A model generated the notes under the pieces. That model did no database searches, had not been told where the DNA came from, and was given only the letters and a program-made list of their open reading frames with translations. Of a stretch of DNA of 64,000 bases, positions 35,957 to 45,955 are shown piece by piece. The stretch covers positions 28,810 to 92,809 of the forward strand of contig NZ_JACZCS010000044.1 of assembly GCF_014904745.1 (NCBI RefSeq), written 5' to 3'. Source of the DNA: Oricola nitratireducens (GTDB lineage: Bacteria; Pseudomonadota; Alphaproteobacteria; Rhizobiales; Rhizobiaceae). Both the position numbers and the translations under genes were made by a program. The first letter of the stretch is position 1; the number at the start of each line of letters is the position of its first letter.

Positions 35957-37039
35957 TCACTCCATGTGGAAGCCGGGTGTCGACATCATGATGCCGCGCT
36001 CTTCGTCATCCATGTCTTCCGGAATGCCCTCGAACAACGGCGTCGAGAGATAGCGTTCGCCGGTGTCGGGCAGCATGCACAGGATGACCGAGCCGGGCTC
36101 GGCCTTCTCGGCGATCTTCATGGAAACCGCGAATGTCGAGCCGCCGGAAATGCCGGTGAAGACGCCTTCCTTCCGGGCCAGCTTGCGCGCCCATTCGATG
36201 CCTTCCGACCCGGGGATCGGGATCAGCTCGTCGTAGAAATGCTTGTCGATCGACTCCTGCAGGACGAGCGGGATGAAATCGGGCGTCCAGCCCTGGATCG
36301 GATGCGGTTCGAAGGCCGGATGGCTGACCGAGGGAGACCCGTCGGGATCACGTTCCTGCGCCGTGCCGCTGCCGACGAGCTGCGCATTGGCGGGCTCGCT
36401 CAGGATGATCTTCGTGTCGGGGCGCTCCTTGCGCAGCACCCGGCCGATACCGGTGACCGTTCCGCCGGTGCCGTAGCCGGTGACGACATAGTCGAGCCGC
36501 TTGCCGGCGAAATCGCCGAGGATCTCGCGGGCGGTCGTCGCCTCGTGAATTTCGGCATTGGCCGCCGTTTCGAACTGCCTTGCCAGGAACCAGCCGTGCT
36601 TCTCGGCGAGTTCGACCGCCTTCTGATACATGCCGAAGCCCTTCTGGGCGCGCGGCGTCAGAACGACCTTGGCGCCCAGCATGCGCATCAGCCTCCGGCG
36701 CTCGACCGAGAAACTGTCGGCCATGGTGACGACGAGTGGATAGCCCTTCTGGGCGCAGACCATCGCAAGGCCGATGCCGGTATTCCCGCTGGTCGCCTCG
36801 ACCACGGTCTGGCCGGGCTTGAGCTTTCCTTCCCGTTCCGCGGCCTCGATGATGTTGACGGCGAGACGGTCCTTGACCGACGAGGCGGGATTGAAGAATT
36901 CGGCCTTCACATAGACGGTCACATTTTCCGGGCCGAGATTGTTGATCCGGATGGCAGGCGTATCGCCGATGGTGTCGAGCACGCTGTCGAACAGTCTCCC
37001 GCGGCCGTTCGTGGTTCTCAATTTTGGCTTCTCCGCCAT
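35957..37039 (-). CDS. cysK: Cysteine synthase family PLP enzyme
   Basis: The 360-residue enzyme is of fold-type II. The PLP lysine is in NPASSVKDRLAVNII, with TSGNTGIGLAMVCAQKGYP, TGYGTGGTVTGIGRVLRKE and the PLP-ring serine region LPDTGERYLSTPLF. It makes cysteine from O-acetylserine and sulfide. At 360 residues it is longer than a minimal CysK (about 320), with an extra segment around QERDPDGSPSVSHPAFEPH and a short C-terminal tail. It stands alone. Cystathionine beta-synthase activity cannot be excluded. Confidence 0.87.
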   Translation of the reverse strand: MAEKPKLRTTNGRGRLFDSVLDTIGDTPAIRINNLGPENVTVYVKAEFFNPASSVKDRLAVNIIEAAEREGKLKPGQTVVEATSGNTGIGLAMVCAQKGYPLVVTMADSFSVERRRLMRMLGAKVVLTPRAQKGFGMYQKAVELAEKHGWFLARQFETAANAEIHEATTAREILGDFAGKRLDYVVTGYGTGGTVTGIGRVLRKERPDTKIILSEPANAQLVGSGTAQERDPDGSPSVSHPAFEPHPIQGWTPDFIPLVLQESIDKHFYDELIPIPGSEGIEWARKLARKEGVFTGISGGSTFAVSMKIAEKAEPGSVILCMLPDTGERYLSTPLFEGIPEDMDDEERGIMMSTPGFHME

Positions 37040-37121
37040 GCTTCACCTCCCTTTTCGTGCTGCGTCACAATAGCACAGCACATAGGCGGGCATTCGACAA
37101 TTCGAGGGCGGAAATGGCGTT

Positions 37122-39353
37122 TCAGCCGCCGGCGTATTCGGCGAGCGCGCAATAGACGTGATAAAAGCTCGATGACGGCATGTCGGGGGCCGTCACGTGG
37201 CCCTCGTCGTCGATGGCGTCGTACCAGCCGCCGGGCAGCGGGCCATTGAGGTAATATCCAAACAGCACGTCGAAAGTGCGCCGCCGCAGTGCCGCAGCAG
37301 TGCCGAGGCCGCGCTTCTCGAAGGCGAGCGCCGCCTTCAAGGCTTCCGTCTGCGGCCACAGGCGGGCATGCGGTTCAACGGAGGACCCGTCCGGCTGCAA
37401 GCCATCGGCGACCGCCCCGGTCGCCGGGTGATGACCGAAGGTGGCCGCCGTGGCGAAGAGCTGCCGCGCCTTGTCATCGACGCGCGGGCTCGCCCGATGA
37501 TCCAGATAGCGGGTGATCAGCCAGGCCCATTCGTAATGATGCCCGGGCTCGATGCGGGTTTCTTCCGGCGTCTTGCGGCTGGGCGACCAGTCTGCATTGA
37601 AGAATTCCGACAGCGTACCGGTCGAGATGTCGAAGAAATGCCGGTCGAACAACATGACCATCGCCTGGGCGCGGTCGAGATATTTCTCCTCGCCGGTCGC
37701 CTCGTACCAGGCCATCATCGCTTCGAGGAAATGCATGTGCGGATTGGCGCGGCGCGGCAGGTTGCGGCCGTCGGTCTCGTAGTAGCCGCCATGGGCGTGG
37801 TCGGCGAGGTGCCGGTCCATGTAGTCGAGCGTCCGGTCGGCCCATTCTCGCGCCTCCGGCCAGCCGGTCGCGCGGTAGAGCCAGGCAAGACCGAACATGA
37901 CGAAGCAGTGGTCGTAGGTGTCGCGGGTCTCGTTGCGGACGGTGCCGTCCGGATTGAACTGATGGATCCAGCCGCCGTCGGGATGCCAGCCGGTCGTCGT
38001 CAACGTATCCAGGCAGTGCCGCAGGATGCCGTCGGCATCGCCCTGCCAGCCCATCAGTCTGGCATGCGAGAAACAATAAATCTGGCGGGCCAGCACCCGC
38101 AGGCGCTTAAACGGATGCGAGGCGGGCGTGCCGTCGAATTTCAACGCCTCGTGAACGCCGCCATGGACGCGGTCAATGCCGTGCTCGGCCCAGAAGGGCA
38201 GCGCGGTCTCGAACAGCCAGGACCGCACGGTCGAGGGATGGGAATCGTCGCCACGCTCCTTGAAGGCCTGGGTGACGTTCTTGACCAGATGCGTGCAGTC
38301 GCGGCGCGTGACGAGGATCTTGTTGTCCTCGGCGACGACGACGAGATCCTCGACGCCGGCAATGGCGACGGTGGCCCCACGGGCACGCACGAGGTTATTT
38401 TCGGCGTCGACGGTGATAACATCGCCGGACAGGGCATTGCCGTGATCATCCTTGGACGCGCCCTCGTAGAGCTGCGCCCAGGAGCCGAGATCGTCCCAGT
38501 CGAACTGCGCCGGCATGACGCCGATATTGCCGGCGGATTCCATGATCGCATAGTCGATGGAGAGTTTCGGCGAAGCGGAAAACGCGTCCGGATCGAGGAT
38601 GAGCTTGCGGCCGTCGCGAACACCCTCGCTCGCCGCCTTGCGGGCACAGGCCCAGATCTCGGGCTGCAGGCGCGCATAATCGTCGGCGAGGCGGCCGGCG
38701 CGAAACAGGAATATGCCGGCATTCCAGAGGAAATGACCACTTTTCAGGTAATGTTCGGCCGTCTCGTGGTCCGGCTTTTCGCGGAACCGGGTGACGCGGA
38801 AGCCCTCGCCGAGCGGTTCACCCTTTTCGATATAGCCGTATTGCGTCTCGGCGCGCGACGGCGTGATGCCGATCGTCATGATCGCGTCGGTGTCGCGGGC
38901 GATGCGCGCGGCGGCGGCAACGGTCTTCTGGAACCCGGCGACATCGTCGATGCGGGCATCCGACGGAAGCACGATGACGAGTTCGTCGGGATCGGTCTCG
39001 GCAATGGTCGCAATCGCGGCAGCGATGGCGGCGGCGGTGTCGCGGATGAACGGCTCGAGAACCAGGATTTCCGGCTGTACCGGCGCGCGCGAGACTTCCT
39101 TTTCGAGCGCCTCGCCAAGCGCCGCGGAACCGATCACGTGGACCGGGCGGAACGAAACATCCGGGACCGCCGGAACCATCCGCTCGATCGTGTTGACGAG
39201 CAGGCTGCGGTCGTTGACGAGCGCGTGAAATTGTTTCGGCTTGTCTTCGCGGGACATCGGCCACAGCCGCGACCCCGCGCCGCCACACAGGATTACCGGC
39301 GTTACCGTCACATCGCTTTCGATTGCCTTCATCTCCTGCCAGCCGTCTTTCAT
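37122..39353 (-). CDS. Fusion: mannose-1-phosphate guanylyltransferase and AGE-type sugar epimerase/isomerase
   Basis: The 743-residue product has a ManC-type nucleotidyltransferase at residues 1-365 (VILCGGAGSRLWPMSREDKP, KQFHALV, VLPSDARI, FREKPDHETAEHYL). An (alpha/alpha)6 N-acylglucosamine 2-epimerase/mannose isomerase domain fills residues about 375-743 (RQIYCFSHARLMGW, GWIHQFNPDG, NPHMHFLEAMMAWYE, GHHYEWAWLITRY). The usual ManC partner domain is a cupin phosphomannose isomerase; here it is replaced by an AGE-type one. It should feed GDP-mannose for surface polysaccharide. The ATG at 39353 has an AAGGAAC site. Confidence 0.88.
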   Translation of the reverse strand: MKDGWQEMKAIESDVTVTPVILCGGAGSRLWPMSREDKPKQFHALVNDRSLLVNTIERMVPAVPDVSFRPVHVIGSAALGEALEKEVSRAPVQPEILVLEPFIRDTAAAIAAAIATIAETDPDELVIVLPSDARIDDVAGFQKTVAAAARIARDTDAIMTIGITPSRAETQYGYIEKGEPLGEGFRVTRFREKPDHETAEHYLKSGHFLWNAGIFLFRAGRLADDYARLQPEIWACARKAASEGVRDGRKLILDPDAFSASPKLSIDYAIMESAGNIGVMPAQFDWDDLGSWAQLYEGASKDDHGNALSGDVITVDAENNLVRARGATVAIAGVEDLVVVAEDNKILVTRRDCTHLVKNVTQAFKERGDDSHPSTVRSWLFETALPFWAEHGIDRVHGGVHEALKFDGTPASHPFKRLRVLARQIYCFSHARLMGWQGDADGILRHCLDTLTTTGWHPDGGWIHQFNPDGTVRNETRDTYDHCFVMFGLAWLYRATGWPEAREWADRTLDYMDRHLADHAHGGYYETDGRNLPRRANPHMHFLEAMMAWYEATGEEKYLDRAQAMVMLFDRHFFDISTGTLSEFFNADWSPSRKTPEETRIEPGHHYEWAWLITRYLDHRASPRVDDKARQLFATAATFGHHPATGAVADGLQPDGSSVEPHARLWPQTEALKAALAFEKRGLGTAAALRRRTFDVLFGYYLNGPLPGGWYDAIDDEGHVTAPDMPSSSFYHVYCALAEYAGG

Positions 39354-39433
39354 CGGGAATGTTCCTTTGTAGAGCCGGAACTAAACTTCATGGCCGCTTT
39401 CGGTGCAACCGTACCAAAAGGTGATGTCAAACG

Positions 39434-39466
39434 AAAAACGGCCTGCCTCCGGTTGGAGACAGGCCG
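39434..39466 (-). terminator. Intrinsic terminator after the Flp pilin gene
   Basis: On the minus strand the arms 39455-39466 and 39439-39450 (CGGCCTG-CTCC against GGAG-CAGGCCG, one mismatch) form a stem with a 4-nt loop, followed by TTTTTCG. It lies 40 bp after the pilin stop and before the ManC fusion gene, so the two are separate units. Confidence 0.8.
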
Positions 39467-39506
39467 CCTTTTGTCTATCAAGTGCTACCCAGGGGCAGCT
39501 CGGCCG

Positions 39507-39668
39507 TTAGGCGCTGCCGACCTTCGAGCCGATAGCGTCGAACTTGGCGTTCAGGTTCGAGCCAAGCGTGGTGGCGCCCGTAATGATGGCAACGGCGATC
39601 AGAGCGGCGATCAGGCCGTATTCGATTGCGGTTGCACCGGATTCGTCTTTCATGAAACGTGCGAACAT
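39507..39668 (-). CDS. Flp/Fap type IVb pilin
   Basis: The 53-residue product begins MFARFMKDESGATAIEYGLI and continues with a hydrophobic helix (AALIAVAIITGATTLG). The G-ATAIEYGLI context is the prepilin cleavage and Glu5 signature of Flp pilins of the Tad system, cut by a CpaA-type peptidase. A clear AAGGAG ribosome site precedes it. No cpaA-F genes are in the window, so the assembly machinery must be elsewhere. The 314 bp between it and the divergent CpaC-like gene hold promoters only. Confidence 0.95.
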   Translation of the reverse strand: MFARFMKDESGATAIEYGLIAALIAVAIITGATTLGSNLNAKFDAIGSKVGSA

Positions 39669-39982
39669 TGTTGAGCTCCTTGATTACTCGTTTACACAGC
39701 ACCCCCGTCAACACTCATGCACGGCGTTGATCGGATGAGGGCAACCTACACACCGCCTGTTGCCACCCGCTTAAGGAACACGGTTTCCAAAGCTTTAAGA
39801 CGTCAAAGCCGCTGCGATGGTGAACAAAGGGTAGAAAATCGCCGACAATTTAGGGCTGCCTGACGCCGCGTCCCCGGGCGTTTCAGACAGGCTCCGAAGC
39901 ACGCGCGCGACGCATTATGGTTAAATCTTCGTTCATCATTCGCGGCGATAGTGCCTGCATGCAGGTGACAAGGAGTGCAGGC

Positions 39983-40456
39983 ATGAACAAGGGCTATCGA
40001 TCGTTGCTTTCCGCCATGGCCGTGGCGGGTGCCCTGATGCAATCGCCGTCCGCGTTTGCCGCCGAAGACTTCGCGGCGATGAACGCCGTTCCCGAACCGG
40101 GCATCCGCGTCGTCCTGAATCAGGCAAGAATCGTGAAGCTGTCGCAGCCGGCGGCGACCGTCATTATCGGCAATCCGGAAATCGCCGACGCGACGGTGCG
40201 CGATTCACGCACGCTGGTGCTGACCGGCCGCGGCTTCGGACAGACCAATCTCGTCATTCTCGATGCAGGCGGCAATCCGATCCTTGACGAGCGGATCGCC
40301 GTATCGCGGGAAAACGGCGCCGCCCTACGCATCTACCGCCAGGCGAACATTGAAACGCTGTCGTGCGAACCCTATTGCGAGAAGGCCTATCTTTCGGAAG
40401 CCGAAATCCAGTCGATCCGCGCGATCGCCGAGGCGAACAATTCCGGCAACAACTGA
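39983..40456 (+). CDS. CpaC N-terminal-domain-like pilus assembly protein
   Basis: The 157-residue product has a signal peptide (residues 1-28, ending SAFAAED) and one secretin N-terminal domain of the CpaC/RcpA type (VVLNQARIVKLSQPAATVII, GNPEIADATV, VLTGRGFGQTNLVILDAGG). The secretin barrel is missing, so it is a stand-alone periplasmic domain; rhizobial genomes have such short CpaC-like proteins next to Flp genes. A good AAGGAG site precedes the ATG. A partial CtrA-like site (TTAA-N7-TTCA) lies at 39921-39935. Confidence 0.8.
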   Translation: MNKGYRSLLSAMAVAGALMQSPSAFAAEDFAAMNAVPEPGIRVVLNQARIVKLSQPAATVIIGNPEIADATVRDSRTLVLTGRGFGQTNLVILDAGGNPILDERIAVSRENGAALRIYRQANIETLSCEPYCEKAYLSEAEIQSIRAIAEANNSGNN

Positions 40457-40594
40457 TGCCGGTTTGCGCGGCCTTGCATAAAGGCAGGGCCGCAGCCGCC
40501 GCACTTCTTGAAAAATCGTAAACGGCGGGCCGGTGAATCCACGGGCCCAAAAACGTTTTCTCAATCATTTCCGTATAGGAATGAGGCTGATTTG

Positions 40595-41164
40595 ATGTGT
40601 GGGGTAGACATGGCGAAACGTGCTTTCAAAGCCCGCCGGCGTATTCTCGACACGATTTGCGGTTTTCGCCGCGATCGTCGCGGAGCGACCGCGATCGAGT
40701 TCGCGATGCTGGCCATCCCCTTTACGATGCTGTCCTTCGCGATCCTCGAAACGACGGTGTCGTTTACGGCGCAACAGGTGATAAGCAACGCGGCCGATAC
40801 GCTTTCACGCCAGATCCGGACCGGTCAGCTGACGCTCGCCAATACCACCAAGTCGCAGTTCCGCGACCGGCTTTGCGGCGAAATCTCGATCATCGTCGGC
40901 GCGGGCTGTCCGCAACTCGAGTACGATCTCGAGTACTATACTTCTTTCGCGGACGTCCCGAAGACCATCCCGCGCACGCCGGAAGGCGATATCGACACGA
41001 CCGGATTCACCTATAACCCGGGCGGCAACGGCACGATCAACTCGTTGCGGATATTCTATCGCTGGCCGGTGATGACCGATCTGATGCGATCCTCCCTGTC
41101 GAACCTGCCGAACGACCGGACACTGCTCTACGCGACGGTCACATGGCAAAACGAGCCGTTCTAG
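40595..41164 (+). CDS. TadE/TadG-like pseudopilin
   Basis: The protein of about 189 residues has the TadE signature RRGATAIEFAMLAIPFTMLS, a prepilin-like hydrophobic helix with the conserved Glu, followed by a periplasmic domain with a Cys pair (RLCGEISIIVGAGCPQLEY). It is a minor component of Tad pili. The start is probably the ATG at 40595 with a GAGG site 8 bp upstream; 40610 is an alternative. It is followed by a second TadE-like gene 35 bp on. Confidence 0.8.
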   Translation: MCGVDMAKRAFKARRRILDTICGFRRDRRGATAIEFAMLAIPFTMLSFAILETTVSFTAQQVISNAADTLSRQIRTGQLTLANTTKSQFRDRLCGEISIIVGAGCPQLEYDLEYYTSFADVPKTIPRTPEGDIDTTGFTYNPGGNGTINSLRIFYRWPVMTDLMRSSLSNLPNDRTLLYATVTWQNEPF

Positions 41165-41199
41165 GGATCCCCCGCACGGCAAGCGAACGAGGCAACGCA

Positions 41200-41814
41200 A
41201 TGAAAGCGTTCACGACCAAGGCATTGAAACGGGCCGGCGGATTCGCCGCACGGTTTTCGCGCGACAAGCGCGGTATCGCGGCCATCGAATTCGCGCTCAT
41301 CGTTCCGCTGATGCTGACCATGTATCTCGGGACGATCGAGATCTCCACCGCCGTATCGATCAACAAGAAGGTCAGCCGTGTCTCGGCAACCGTCGCCGAC
41401 CTCGTCACGCAGCAGACCGAAGTCAACAAGAGCCAGCTCGAAGACATCATGGCGGTCGGCGAAGCCGTGTTGTTTCCCTACGTGGCAGACAAGCCGGACA
41501 TCACGATCGTCGCCATCAATGTCGATTCCAGCTATCCCCAAGGGGGCAAGATCGCCTGGTCGCGCGAATACGACAAGGGCCTCAACGGGCCGGGCGGAAC
41601 ACCGGGCGCAGACACCTGGGTTCCGAACGACCTGCGCATCGACGGCACCTTCCTCGTGCGCGTCGACACGAAGCTCGACTACGTGCCGATCGTCAACTGG
41701 CTGATCGGAGACACGATCGGCACGACGAAAAACGGCATCGGCGTGATCGAGATGAAGGAACGCTATTTCCTGCGGCCGCGTCTCGGCGACGCCATCACCT
41801 GCACCGATTGCTGA
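41200..41814 (+). CDS. TadE/TadG-like pseudopilin, second copy
   Basis: The 204-residue protein has the prepilin-like segment KRGIAAIEFALIVPLMLTMY and a periplasmic domain ending in DAITCTDC. It is a paralogue of the preceding gene with the same layout but little detailed identity. I chose the ATG at 41200 for its GAGG site 8 bp upstream; an earlier in-frame ATG at 41143 would overlap the previous gene by 22 bp. It probably works with it in pilus assembly. Confidence 0.8.
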   Translation: MKAFTTKALKRAGGFAARFSRDKRGIAAIEFALIVPLMLTMYLGTIEISTAVSINKKVSRVSATVADLVTQQTEVNKSQLEDIMAVGEAVLFPYVADKPDITIVAINVDSSYPQGGKIAWSREYDKGLNGPGGTPGADTWVPNDLRIDGTFLVRVDTKLDYVPIVNWLIGDTIGTTKNGIGVIEMKERYFLRPRLGDAITCTDC

Positions 41815-41840
41815 GGCCGGCGCAGCCGGGCTCCTGCCGT

Positions 41841-42776
41841 TTACCTGTCCTCTTTCGTTCCCAAGGCCGAAACCAGCGCAAGCGCCGAGTGATATTCGTC
41901 GGCGCCGGCCGCCTCGAAGCCGCCGCCGAGCGCGGGTGAAACGCTGTCATAGGCAAGCGGCGCCGCTTCATCGAGATCGACCAGCATCCGGCGCAACGCC
42001 GCTTTCGCCGCCGCCGGTAGGTTCCGCCGCACCGCATGCGGGCCGAAGCGGACCGGTTCGGAATGCCACAACACCGTGAAGCCGCCCGGCGACATCCCGT
42101 CGAGGGCGGCGCGCGGACCGTCCTCATAAGCCATTGCAGACCCGGGGCGGACGAACTCCCAAAGAAATGCCGCGGCGACCTCGCCGTCCGCCAACAGGCG
42201 CAGGCTTTCCCGCGTGGATGCCGCCTGTACGAGATCGAGACCGGAATCGGCGAGCGGTCCGCCCTGCCATTCGAACTCCGCGGACGGCAGGAGATCGCCG
42301 CCGAGCGAATTGGCCGGACCGGCGGCAATCGGCACTGCGGCGAGATCGGCAATCCGGCGCACCCGGGCGTCGTCAACGACCAACACGGAGCGCACCGCAG
42401 TCGCGCCTTCGCGGCTGACGGGTGCGGCGACAGGCTCGATGCATTCGCACATCCGGTCGGCCGTCGCGTAGCCGAGCGCCGACATGATCGAATATTCGAT
42501 GCGCGACGTCGCCATGGCATCTATCAGCGCGGCGGCATCGTGCGCCTGGAATATCTCCACGGGCAGCGACAGGGTCTCGGAGACGATCTCGCGAAATTCC
42601 TCGAAACGCCGCGGATCGTAATTCCTGCCGTTCTGCATGACGACGCCGATGCGGAGGGCGCCGAGGTCGTCGCGCCAGTCGGCGAAAGCGGGAACGGCCA
42701 CCGCCAGGGCCGCGCAAAGCCCGAGCGCGGCGACGGTCAAATTCATCAACTTGTCTCGGCGTCGCCGCGATGCCAT
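41841..42776 (-). CDS. PhnD-like phosphate/phosphonate substrate-binding protein (orphan)
   Basis: The product of about 311 residues has an N-terminal signal sequence (MNLTVAALGLCAALAVAVPA) and a PhnD-type type 2 periplasmic-binding fold (LRIGVVMQNGRNYDPRRFEE, SIMSALGYATADRMCECIEP). No ABC permease or ATPase lies nearby, so it may be a lone receptor or part of another signalling system. The start is uncertain: 42776 gives a basic cytoplasmic leader (MASRRRRDKL), 42746 starts directly at the signal peptide. It is divergent from deoB. Confidence 0.75.
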   Translation of the reverse strand: MASRRRRDKLMNLTVAALGLCAALAVAVPAFADWRDDLGALRIGVVMQNGRNYDPRRFEEFREIVSETLSLPVEIFQAHDAAALIDAMATSRIEYSIMSALGYATADRMCECIEPVAAPVSREGATAVRSVLVVDDARVRRIADLAAVPIAAGPANSLGGDLLPSAEFEWQGGPLADSGLDLVQAASTRESLRLLADGEVAAAFLWEFVRPGSAMAYEDGPRAALDGMSPGGFTVLWHSEPVRFGPHAVRRNLPAAAKAALRRMLVDLDEAAPLAYDSVSPALGGGFEAAGADEYHSALALVSALGTKEDR

Positions 42777-42859
42777 CTTTACGATCCATTTCAAACGCGC
42801 CGGCGCACCGTTGCGCCCTGGCTCCGCTACAGCACTAAATAAAAACACAGGCGCATTCC

Positions 42860-44101
42860 ATGAAACGAGCATTCCTTTTCGTCCTCGATTCCGTCGGCAT
42901 CGGCGGCGCAAACGACGCGGAACGCTTCGGCGACGCCGGATCGAACACTGTCGGCCACATCCTGGAAGCCGCCAGCCGCGGCGCGGCGGACAAGGAAGGA
43001 CTGCGCCACGGTCCGCTTTCGGTGCCCAACCTGGCATCGCTCGGGCTGTTCCACGCGGTCGAGGCAGCGTCCGGCAATGCGCTTGCCGCGTCCATGAAGC
43101 CGGAAACGGTCACCGGTTTCTGGGGGGCGTGCGACGAGGTTTCCAACGGCAAGGACACGCCGTCCGGCCACTGGGAGATGACCGGCGTGCCGGTGCGTTT
43201 CGACTGGGGTTATTTCCCGGACGAGATTCCCTGTTTTCCAGCCGATCTGCTCGAGAAAATCTACAAGGACGCTGGCCTGGAGGGATCGCTCGGCAACAAG
43301 CACGCGTCGGGAACCGAGATCATCGCCGAACTGGGCGAAGAGCACCTGAAGACCGGCATGCCGATCTTCTACACGTCGGGCGATTCGGTGTTCCAGATCG
43401 CCGCCCACGAGGAAGCCTTCGGGCTGCAGAGGCTCTACGACCTGTGCGAGATCGTGCGCGGCCATGTCGACGCGCTGAATATCGGCCGGGTGATTGCGCG
43501 GCCGTTCCTCGGCACCAATGCGGAGAATTTCGAGCGGACCGGCAACCGGCACGACTATTCGGTGCCGCCGCCCGAGCCGACGCTGCTCGATCGGCTGACC
43601 AAAGCGGACGGCCGCGTCCTGGCCGTCGGCAAGATCGGCGACATCTTCGCCCATCAGGGCATCACCAAGCTGCGCAAGGCGACCGGCAACATGGCGCTGC
43701 TCGACGCGACGCTGGAGGCGATGGACGAAGCCGGCGACCATGACATGGTCTTCACCAATTTCGTCGACTTCGACATGCTCTACGGCCATCGCCGCAACGT
43801 CGCCGGCTATGCGGCGGCGCTGGAAGCATTCGACCGGCGGTTGCCGGAACTGATGGCGAAGCTGCAGCCGGGCGACCTGATGATCATCACCGCCGACCAT
43901 GGCTGCGACCCGACCTGGCGGGGGACGGATCATACGCGCGAGCGCGTTCCAGTTCTCGGCTTCGGGCCCGGCATGGCGACCGGTGGCATCGGCCTGCGTC
44001 CAACTTATGCCGACATGGGCGAAACCATCGCCGCGCATCTCGGGCTGAAATCCGGTCCGCACGGGACGTCGTTCCTGACAGACCTCGCCGTCGATGCCTG
44101 A
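42860..44101 (+). CDS. deoB: Phosphopentomutase
   Basis: The 413-residue enzyme of the alkaline-phosphatase superfamily starts [20 protein letters not shown], with metal-binding Asp in VLDSVG and the late sites [20 protein letters not shown]. It interconverts ribose-1-phosphate (or deoxyribose-1-phosphate) and the 5-phosphate in nucleoside salvage. Other deo genes are not in the window. The gene overlaps mutM by 8 bp (44094-44101), so the two are co-transcribed. Confidence 0.95.
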   Translation: MKRAFLFVLDSVGIGGANDAERFGDAGSNTVGHILEAASRGAADKEGLRHGPLSVPNLASLGLFHAVEAASGNALAASMKPETVTGFWGACDEVSNGKDTPSGHWEMTGVPVRFDWGYFPDEIPCFPADLLEKIYKDAGLEGSLGNKHASGTEIIAELGEEHLKTGMPIFYTSGDSVFQIAAHEEAFGLQRLYDLCEIVRGHVDALNIGRVIARPFLGTNAENFERTGNRHDYSVPPPEPTLLDRLTKADGRVLAVGKIGDIFAHQGITKLRKATGNMALLDATLEAMDEAGDHDMVFTNFVDFDMLYGHRRNVAGYAAALEAFDRRLPELMAKLQPGDLMIITADHGCDPTWRGTDHTRERVPVLGFGPGMATGGIGLRPTYADMGETIAAHLGLKSGPHGTSFLTDLAVDA

Positions 44102-44987
44102 ACTGCCCGAGGTGGAGACCGTCCGGCGCGGGCTTCAGCCGGTGATGGAGGGCGCGCGGATCACACAGGTCGAGACACGCCGGCCGGACCTGCGCTTTCC
44201 GCTACCCGAAAACCTCGCCGCGGCGCTAAACGGCCGCCGGATCGCCGCGCTCGGGCGGCGGGCAAAATATCTCTTGGTCGAACTCGACGGCGGCACCGTC
44301 CTCGTCTGCCATCTCGGCATGTCGGGTTCGTTCCGCATCGAGGACGAATTGAACGGCATGGCGCCGGGGGCGTTCCACCATGCGCGCTCCAAACTCGCCG
44401 CCCATGATCACGTGGTCCTGCACATCGAGGGGCCGGACGGCTCGGCGCACCGCATCGTCTACAACGACCCGCGCCGCTTCGGCTTCATGTTCCTGACCGA
44501 CCGGGCCTCGATGGCCGCACATCCGCATCTGAAAGGCCTCGGCATGGAGCCGACGGGCAACGCGCTCGACGGCAAAGCGCTGGCAGCGACGCTGGCCGGG
44601 CGCCGGACTCCGCTGAAAGCGGCGCTGCTCGACCAGCGGGCGATTGCCGGTCTCGGCAACATCTATGTCTGCGAGGCGCTGTGGCGCGCCGGTCTGTCGC
44701 CGAAACGGGCTGCGGGCACGCTGGTGCGCAAGAACGGGACGCCGACGGAGCGCTGCGACCGGCTTGCCGGCGCCATTCGCGCGGTGATAGCCGATGCGAT
44801 CGCCGCGGGCGGATCGTCGCTGAAGGACTACGTGCACGCCGACGGATCGCTCGGCTATTTCCAGCATTCCTTCTCGGTCTACGACCGCGAGGGCGCTCCT
44901 TGCCGGCGCGAGGGATGTGGCGGAACAATCCGCAGGATCGTCCAGTCCGGGCGCTCGACTTTCTATTGCCCGGCATGCCAGAAATAG
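44094..44987 (+). CDS. mutM: Formamidopyrimidine-DNA glycosylase
   Basis: The 297-residue protein begins with the catalytic [13 protein letters not shown] (Pro1, Glu2 after Met removal), has the helix-two-turn-helix [20 protein letters not shown], and ends in a zinc finger with four cysteines ([12 protein letters not shown] and YCPACQK). It removes 8-oxoguanine and ring-opened purines. It begins within deoB. The enoyl-CoA hydratase gene and rpsT follow on the same strand, the usual order before dnaA in Hyphomicrobiales. Confidence 0.97.
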   Translation: MPELPEVETVRRGLQPVMEGARITQVETRRPDLRFPLPENLAAALNGRRIAALGRRAKYLLVELDGGTVLVCHLGMSGSFRIEDELNGMAPGAFHHARSKLAAHDHVVLHIEGPDGSAHRIVYNDPRRFGFMFLTDRASMAAHPHLKGLGMEPTGNALDGKALAATLAGRRTPLKAALLDQRAIAGLGNIYVCEALWRAGLSPKRAAGTLVRKNGTPTERCDRLAGAIRAVIADAIAAGGSSLKDYVHADGSLGYFQHSFSVYDREGAPCRREGCGGTIRRIVQSGRSTFYCPACQK

Positions 44988-45021
44988 CGCCGCGAACGAC
45001 AATGCCGAGTGGAGCAGACAG

Positions 45022-45795
45022 ATGGCGTATGAAACAATCCTGACCGAAAAGCGCGGCGAGATCGGCCTGATCACCCTGAACCGGCCCGACGCGCTGAACG
45101 CGCTGAATTCGAAGCTGTTGTCGGAACTGCTCGACGCGGTCACCAAGATGGATGCCGACGGCAAGATCGGCGCGATGGTTATCACCGGTTCGGCCAAGGC
45201 GTTCGCCGCCGGCGTCGACATCAAGGAGATGCAGTCCTACGAGTACGCCGACGTCTACCTGAACGACTTTATTGCCGGCTGGGACCGCTTCGCCGAGACC
45301 CGCAAGCCGATCATCGCCGCCGTGTCGGGCTATGCGCTCGGCGGCGGCTGCGAACTGGCGATGATGTGCGACTTCATCATCGCCGGGGAAGGCGCGAAAT
45401 TCGGCCAGCCGGAGATCACGCTCGGCATCATGCCGGGCATGGGCGGGACCCAGCGCCTGGCGCGCGCCGTCGGCAAGGCGAAAACGATGGAAATGTGCCT
45501 GACAGGCCGGCTGATGAGCGCGCAGGAGGCCGAAAGCTCCGGGCTGGTCGCGCGGACCGTGCCGGATCATGACGTCGTCGAGGAAGCTATGCGGGCGGCC
45601 GAAAAGATCGCCGGCTTCTCGCGCCCGGCGGTCCTGATGACGAAGGAAACCGTCAGCCGGGCCTTCGAAACGACGCTCGCCGAGGGCTTGCGTTTCGAAC
45701 GACGGCTATTCTATTCGATGTTCGCATTCGAGGACCAGAAAGAAGGCATGGCGGCCTTCGCCGAGAAGCGTTCGCCGAACTTCAAGAACCGTTAG
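45022..45795 (+). CDS. Enoyl-CoA hydratase
   Basis: The 257-residue crotonase-fold enzyme has [20 protein letters not shown], the oxyanion-hole segments [10 protein letters not shown] and [15 protein letters not shown], and the catalytic glutamates in [20 protein letters not shown]. It hydrates short-chain enoyl-CoA in beta-oxidation. The ATG at 45022 has a GTGGAG site 8 bp upstream. It lies between mutM and rpsT. Confidence 0.93.
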   Translation: MAYETILTEKRGEIGLITLNRPDALNALNSKLLSELLDAVTKMDADGKIGAMVITGSAKAFAAGVDIKEMQSYEYADVYLNDFIAGWDRFAETRKPIIAAVSGYALGGGCELAMMCDFIIAGEGAKFGQPEITLGIMPGMGGTQRLARAVGKAKTMEMCLTGRLMSAQEAESSGLVARTVPDHDVVEEAMRAAEKIAGFSRPAVLMTKETVSRAFETTLAEGLRFERRLFYSMFAFEDQKEGMAAFAEKRSPNFKNR

Positions 45796-45955
45796 GATTC
45801 CGGCGCCGCGGGCCGCATGCGCACCGTTGACGGCAAAGCCATTTGCGCGTATAGACCGCGCACCTTGGCGGCCCAACCGGTCGCCATTATAATTTTGTCT
45901 GCCCAGCATGGCTCCGGAAGCCGGCGCGGGGCTCCGAAAAAGAAAGAGGACAACC

